In this document: positions 60,780 through 64,000 of the stretch, piece after piece
How the letters are laid out: each line of letters starts with the position of its first letter
Numbering within the stretch: the stretch's first letter is position 1
Source: Sphingobacterium arenae
GTDB lineage: Bacteria; Bacteroidota; Bacteroidia; Sphingobacteriales; Sphingobacteriaceae
Reading direction: 5' to 3'
Length of the DNA: 64,000 nt
Assembly: GCF_014692505.1 (NCBI RefSeq)
Contig: NZ_JACNYK010000002.1
Span: forward strand, 1,054,001-1,118,000
Program-made: the position numbers and the translations under genes
The notes under the pieces: model-generated
The model's input: only the letters and a program-made list of their open reading frames with translations
Told to the model about the DNA's origin: nothing
Databases searched by the model: none

Positions 60780-62765
60780 TTATTCGGCTAGTTCAAATTG
60801 AATGTGAAACGCTGCGCCTTTTCCTATGGTTGCATCGATCTCCAAATGCCCATTTAAAATCTCTACCCGGTTACGGATATTAGATAGTCCTATCCCTTCC
60901 CGTTTGGAATCATCCATAGAAGGATCAAATCCCTTGCCATTATCTTCGACGGTGATGTAAAAATAACCATCTGCCTCCAAACATTGCACCCAGATCTGGG
61001 TCGCACCGCTATGTTTTACAGCATTGGTGAGCAGTTCCTGCACAATCCGGTATACAGCAATCAGAAAAGACTGGCTGTAATCCGTCCGCAGATTAGTGGC
61101 TTGAAAATCTATCTGCAACTGCGGTTGATCCATGGCATTGCACAGATCTCGCAGGGATGCCTCCAGCCCCATATACAATAATGACTCTGGCATCATATTA
61201 CGGGCTATTCGTCGAAGTTCATTCACCGAATGGTCCATTTGGGTGATAATTGTATATAAATCCATTGATGAATCTGTTTGTTGTGTTTTAGCTTCCCTAT
61301 TTGCAACAGCGGATAATTTGAGCTTCACGGCGGCCAGCATACCGCCCAGACCGTCGTGCAGATCGCGTGCAATCCGGCTGCGTTCTTTTTCTTGCCCTTG
61401 CAACATGGCATTGAAGAGGTTGAGTTTTTCCCGCTGTGCAGCCAGTCTCTTTTTGCTTCTGGACGACATGTACCAGATGAGGCTAAGCATCGCGAGCACA
61501 ATTGTTGTGAGCAGAAAGATACCGGCAAATGTACGTGTGCGCTGAATCGCGAACTGTTGCTGGTGGTTGGCTGCTTTTACCCGTAAGAGTTCATTCTCTT
61601 TTTCGGCTGTTTGGTATTTCTTCTCCAGTTCGAGCGTCAATGCTGCGCCTTTATCTGTGAGGAGGGTGTCCAGCACAATTTTATACTTCTCAAACCATTT
61701 TACAGATTCCTCATGTGCTCCCAATTGTGCCGCGGTAGTGGCGAGATGATAATAAACTGTTTGCTTATTCTTTAGCGAAGGATTTTTTTCGATGTAGGGC
61801 AGTACCTCCCGCAGTTTGGCCATCGCTTGTGCTGGCTGGTTTGCGGTTTTAAATGCTGCAGACTGGCTGAAAAGAGTTGACGCAACCATATCGCTGTTAT
61901 TTTGCGCTTTTGCGCCCATGAGGGCTTTTTCAAAATGGAAGTTTGCCTGATCGAAATTGACCTGTTTCTGCCAATAGCTTCCTTCTACATCGTGATAAAC
62001 CGGGAGGTAAGAAGAAGCGGGTACTAATGTTGCAGTATGGGCAGCACTGTCCAGCAGGGTCCGGGCGCGTATACGGTCGTGTTGGAGTAACGCATTACGG
62101 GCCGCGTTGACATATAGTGTAAAGCGTTGTTCAGCTGCTTCTTGTTTGCCTTCTAGCAACACCAACGCATTGTTGTAATACTCCTCGGCTTTGCTATATT
62201 CTTGCAGATTCATCATTGCCATGGCTACATTCTGAAGATTATTGCCCCAAAGTGTAGAATCCTTAATGCTCTTGGCCATTGGAATAACCTTCGTGATGAG
62301 TACCTGCACGTATTCGTGTTCTTTGCCTTCGCGTTGCAAGAGTGCTCCGTAACTTCCCCACAAACGTGCCCGATAGCGTGTCCCTGAAATCTTGTTATTT
62401 GTGGGTACGTCTCGGCGGAGGTAGGCGTCTGCCTGCATATATAATTCCTTTGCTTTAGCAGGGTCAATGTTAAATTGAATAGCTGCGCGATAGAAACTTA
62501 ATAGTCCTTGGTAATAGCTCGTATTCGCTTTGTCACCCAGCAATTTTTGACTATCGGATACATAGTGTAAAGCTTTTTCTATGTCGTAGTCGGACCAGAA
62601 GAAGCTTAGTTCCAATAATGCCTCTGCTCTTTCCTCGTTGTTTTCGATATGCTGCACCTGCTTGTACAAACTGTCGCCATATTGTGTCAGCTGCGCTTGT
62701 GATTGCGCAAATATATTCACGATGGAAGGTAGTGCATACGCAAGAAGGGACAGTACTTTGTGCAT
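60780..62765 (-). CDS. TPR-containing sensor histidine kinase (HisKA_3)
   Basis: 661 aa. N-terminal signal/helix, about eight TPR-like repeats (residues 25-400), one membrane segment (about 414-433, TFAGIFLLTTIVLAMLSLIW), HisKA_3 dimerisation with His470 (RIARDLHDGLGGML), and a HATPase at 560-661 with 'NAVKHSGATQI', 'VEDNGKGFD' and 'GIGLSNIRNRVEIL'. Partner of the NarL-type regulator. Common in Bacteroidota; signal unknown. Confidence 0.92.
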   Translation of the reverse strand: MHKVLSLLAYALPSIVNIFAQSQAQLTQYGDSLYKQVQHIENNEERAEALLELSFFWSDYDIEKALHYVSDSQKLLGDKANTSYYQGLLSFYRAAIQFNIDPAKAKELYMQADAYLRRDVPTNNKISGTRYRARLWGSYGALLQREGKEHEYVQVLITKVIPMAKSIKDSTLWGNNLQNVAMAMMNLQEYSKAEEYYNNALVLLEGKQEAAEQRFTLYVNAARNALLQHDRIRARTLLDSAAHTATLVPASSYLPVYHDVEGSYWQKQVNFDQANFHFEKALMGAKAQNNSDMVASTLFSQSAAFKTANQPAQAMAKLREVLPYIEKNPSLKNKQTVYYHLATTAAQLGAHEESVKWFEKYKIVLDTLLTDKGAALTLELEKKYQTAEKENELLRVKAANHQQQFAIQRTRTFAGIFLLTTIVLAMLSLIWYMSSRSKKRLAAQREKLNLFNAMLQGQEKERSRIARDLHDGLGGMLAAVKLKLSAVANREAKTQQTDSSMDLYTIITQMDHSVNELRRIARNMMPESLLYMGLEASLRDLCNAMDQPQLQIDFQATNLRTDYSQSFLIAVYRIVQELLTNAVKHSGATQIWVQCLEADGYFYITVEDNGKGFDPSMDDSKREGIGLSNIRNRVEILNGHLEIDATIGKGAAFHIQFELAE

Positions 62766-62842
62766 TATTTTAACAGACTGTTTTTTTGAAATTACAGATT
62801 ATTCTGCAGATTAACAATCTGGAACCACGGACCGTTTTCATC

Positions 62843-63820
62843 TTACCGCCAAATCATCTGCCCTCCTGCCGTTTCAATCCTGTCTTTGCCTTTCACGAAA
62901 ACAGGGATTACGCCGGGGCTGTTTGGCGTAATGGTATCCACATTATATTCTTTGCCGTCGTTAGGGATAATCTTTAAAGACCACATCCAGCCAAATGGAC
63001 CGGTCTGTTTATACTCAGTGCCTACCAACAAATATTTTCCATCGGGCGAAAACTCGGGCACAGATTCTTTAAAATTACTGGTGGTTACCTGTATCAGGTT
63101 TGACCCATCCATACCCATGGTGTACACATGGTTTGCGATGCGCACGGCAAGTTGGTTGCCAGCTGGATTGACGGCCACGTCGCCCCAGTCTTCGTAATTC
63201 ATCTCTTTGACCAAACTACCGGATGTATACGGCGGATCTAAACGAATAATATAATTGTTGTGTACAATCAACAGCGAATTGCCGGGGAGCCATAAGCATT
63301 GGTCGTTGAAACCGAATTCCTGCCCGTTGATATCGTGGATTCGGCCGACAAACTCGCCATTTCGTTTTAAGATCGTGATACCGTCTTCCTTATCGTTTGA
63401 AAGCACCAGGATATGACTGTTATCATACGACAGATACCCCGTACAGTATGCATTCAGTCCGGGACTATGGTACACAAACTCCTCTACAATACTGCCATTG
63501 TTAATGTCGCTGAGGGTAAAACGTATGGGATATTGGCCGAATGTCTGTTCATCCACCACAGTGAGTTTGTATTTGCCATCCCGGGAGATGTCAAAATTGT
63601 TGAGGTCGGAATCATCGGGAATAAAGGCCGATCCTATTCCGTCTGGCAGACTCACTTTGAGGATTCCCTCAGTCGCCCAGTCGTAATATATCGTTCCTTT
63701 TAACGCGGATGGATAACCACCCTCGTCGCCATCTGGTCCGTTGTCATCTTTTGAACAGCTTACACTGAAGATAAACGATAAGCCAATGAATGTTAGTATG
63801 AAAGCGCTTCGATTTACCAT
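62843..63820 (-). CDS. PD40/TolB-like beta-propeller lipoprotein
   Basis: 325 aa from ATG 63820 (MVNRSAFILTFIGLSFIF), preferred over 63904 since it gives a signal peptide with lipobox SVSC. Repeating blades contain 'NFDISRDGKYKLTVVD', 'VAVNPAGNQLAVRI' and 'VPEFSPDGKYLLVGTE', typical of PD40/TolB propellers. Function unknown; often surface-bound. It reads on the minus strand toward the kinase gene with a 77-bp gap. The last 140 bp of the window hold no gene. Confidence 0.75.
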   Translation of the reverse strand: MVNRSAFILTFIGLSFIFSVSCSKDDNGPDGDEGGYPSALKGTIYYDWATEGILKVSLPDGIGSAFIPDDSDLNNFDISRDGKYKLTVVDEQTFGQYPIRFTLSDINNGSIVEEFVYHSPGLNAYCTGYLSYDNSHILVLSNDKEDGITILKRNGEFVGRIHDINGQEFGFNDQCLWLPGNSLLIVHNNYIIRLDPPYTSGSLVKEMNYEDWGDVAVNPAGNQLAVRIANHVYTMGMDGSNLIQVTTSNFKESVPEFSPDGKYLLVGTEYKQTGPFGWMWSLKIIPNDGKEYNVDTITPNSPGVIPVFVKGKDRIETAGGQMIWR

Positions 63821-64000
63821 GCTTTTTAAATTTACGTAGCTATTTAGTTCCATTTTTCGAGTCGGTGCTGTTACCCATATGTCAACGACAGGTAACGTAT
63901 ACATCGTTTTATAACAAAGTTAACCACCATAACGTGGCGAATCAATCCACGAAAACAAGGATTTTGACACGGCATGGAGACGTAATCATAAAGCAGCTCT

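Overview
The window looks like a chromosomal segment of a Bacteroidota bacterium of the Sphingobacteriales type (Sphingobacterium/Pedobacter/Olivibacter-like). The support is a SusC/SusD pair with a TlpA-like thioredoxin, many lipoproteins with Bacteroidota-style signal peptides, a MauE plus DUF6520 gene pair, and several promoters with the Bacteroidota -7 box TAnnTTTG. No rRNA, tRNA, CRISPR array, integrase or intact insertion sequence was recognised. Everything here comes from reading the sequence; no database search was run.

Layout. (1) 0-8 kb: four tandem paralogous IPT/TIG-type lipoproteins, then a MauE-like membrane protein translationally coupled to a small secreted DUF6520-like protein. 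(2) 8-14.1 kb, minus strand: thioredoxin-STN protein, SusC, SusD. The thioredoxin signal-peptide region carries an in-frame 72-bp tandem repeat in which each copy has its own hairpin. Upstream of it lie two strict 11-bp-period arrays (14168-14266 and 14371-14579). (3) 15.4-26.3 kb, a defence-like island that reads as more AT-rich: an HTH gene, two uncharacterised genes and a 1013-aa reverse transcriptase-nitrilase fusion (DRT1/UG1-like); a second reverse transcriptase preceded by its own TAnnTTTG promoter and two perfect 97-bp direct repeats (candidate templating ncRNA); and a convergent AAA-ATPase/subtilase pair resembling IetAS.

(4) 26.4-56.6 kb, a cassette-like accessory region. Intact small genes (DinB/YfiT, HipBA, two AbiE-like toxin-antitoxin pairs, zeta-like toxin, DHFR-family, lincosamide nucleotidyltransferase-like, DUF6624 lipoprotein, HxlR/quinone oxidoreductase, SDRs, AraC regulators, DoxX proteins, a TlpA protein) are separated by copies of one recurrent module. 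The module consists of 21-bp-period arrays, a conserved leader and a decayed ORF6N-domain gene, often with a winged-helix gene remnant and an 11-bp-period array. Many relics between them keep both gene ends but have lost the middle (cupin, GNAT, hipA, ORF6N). (5) 58.6-64 kb, core-like: DEAD-box helicase plus cold-shock protein, a NarL-type two-component system, and a WD40/PD40-like lipoprotein.

The most novel-looking elements are the RT with 97-bp repeats, the RT-nitrilase locus with its three companion genes, and the helically phased 11-bp and 21-bp arrays tied to ORF6N genes.
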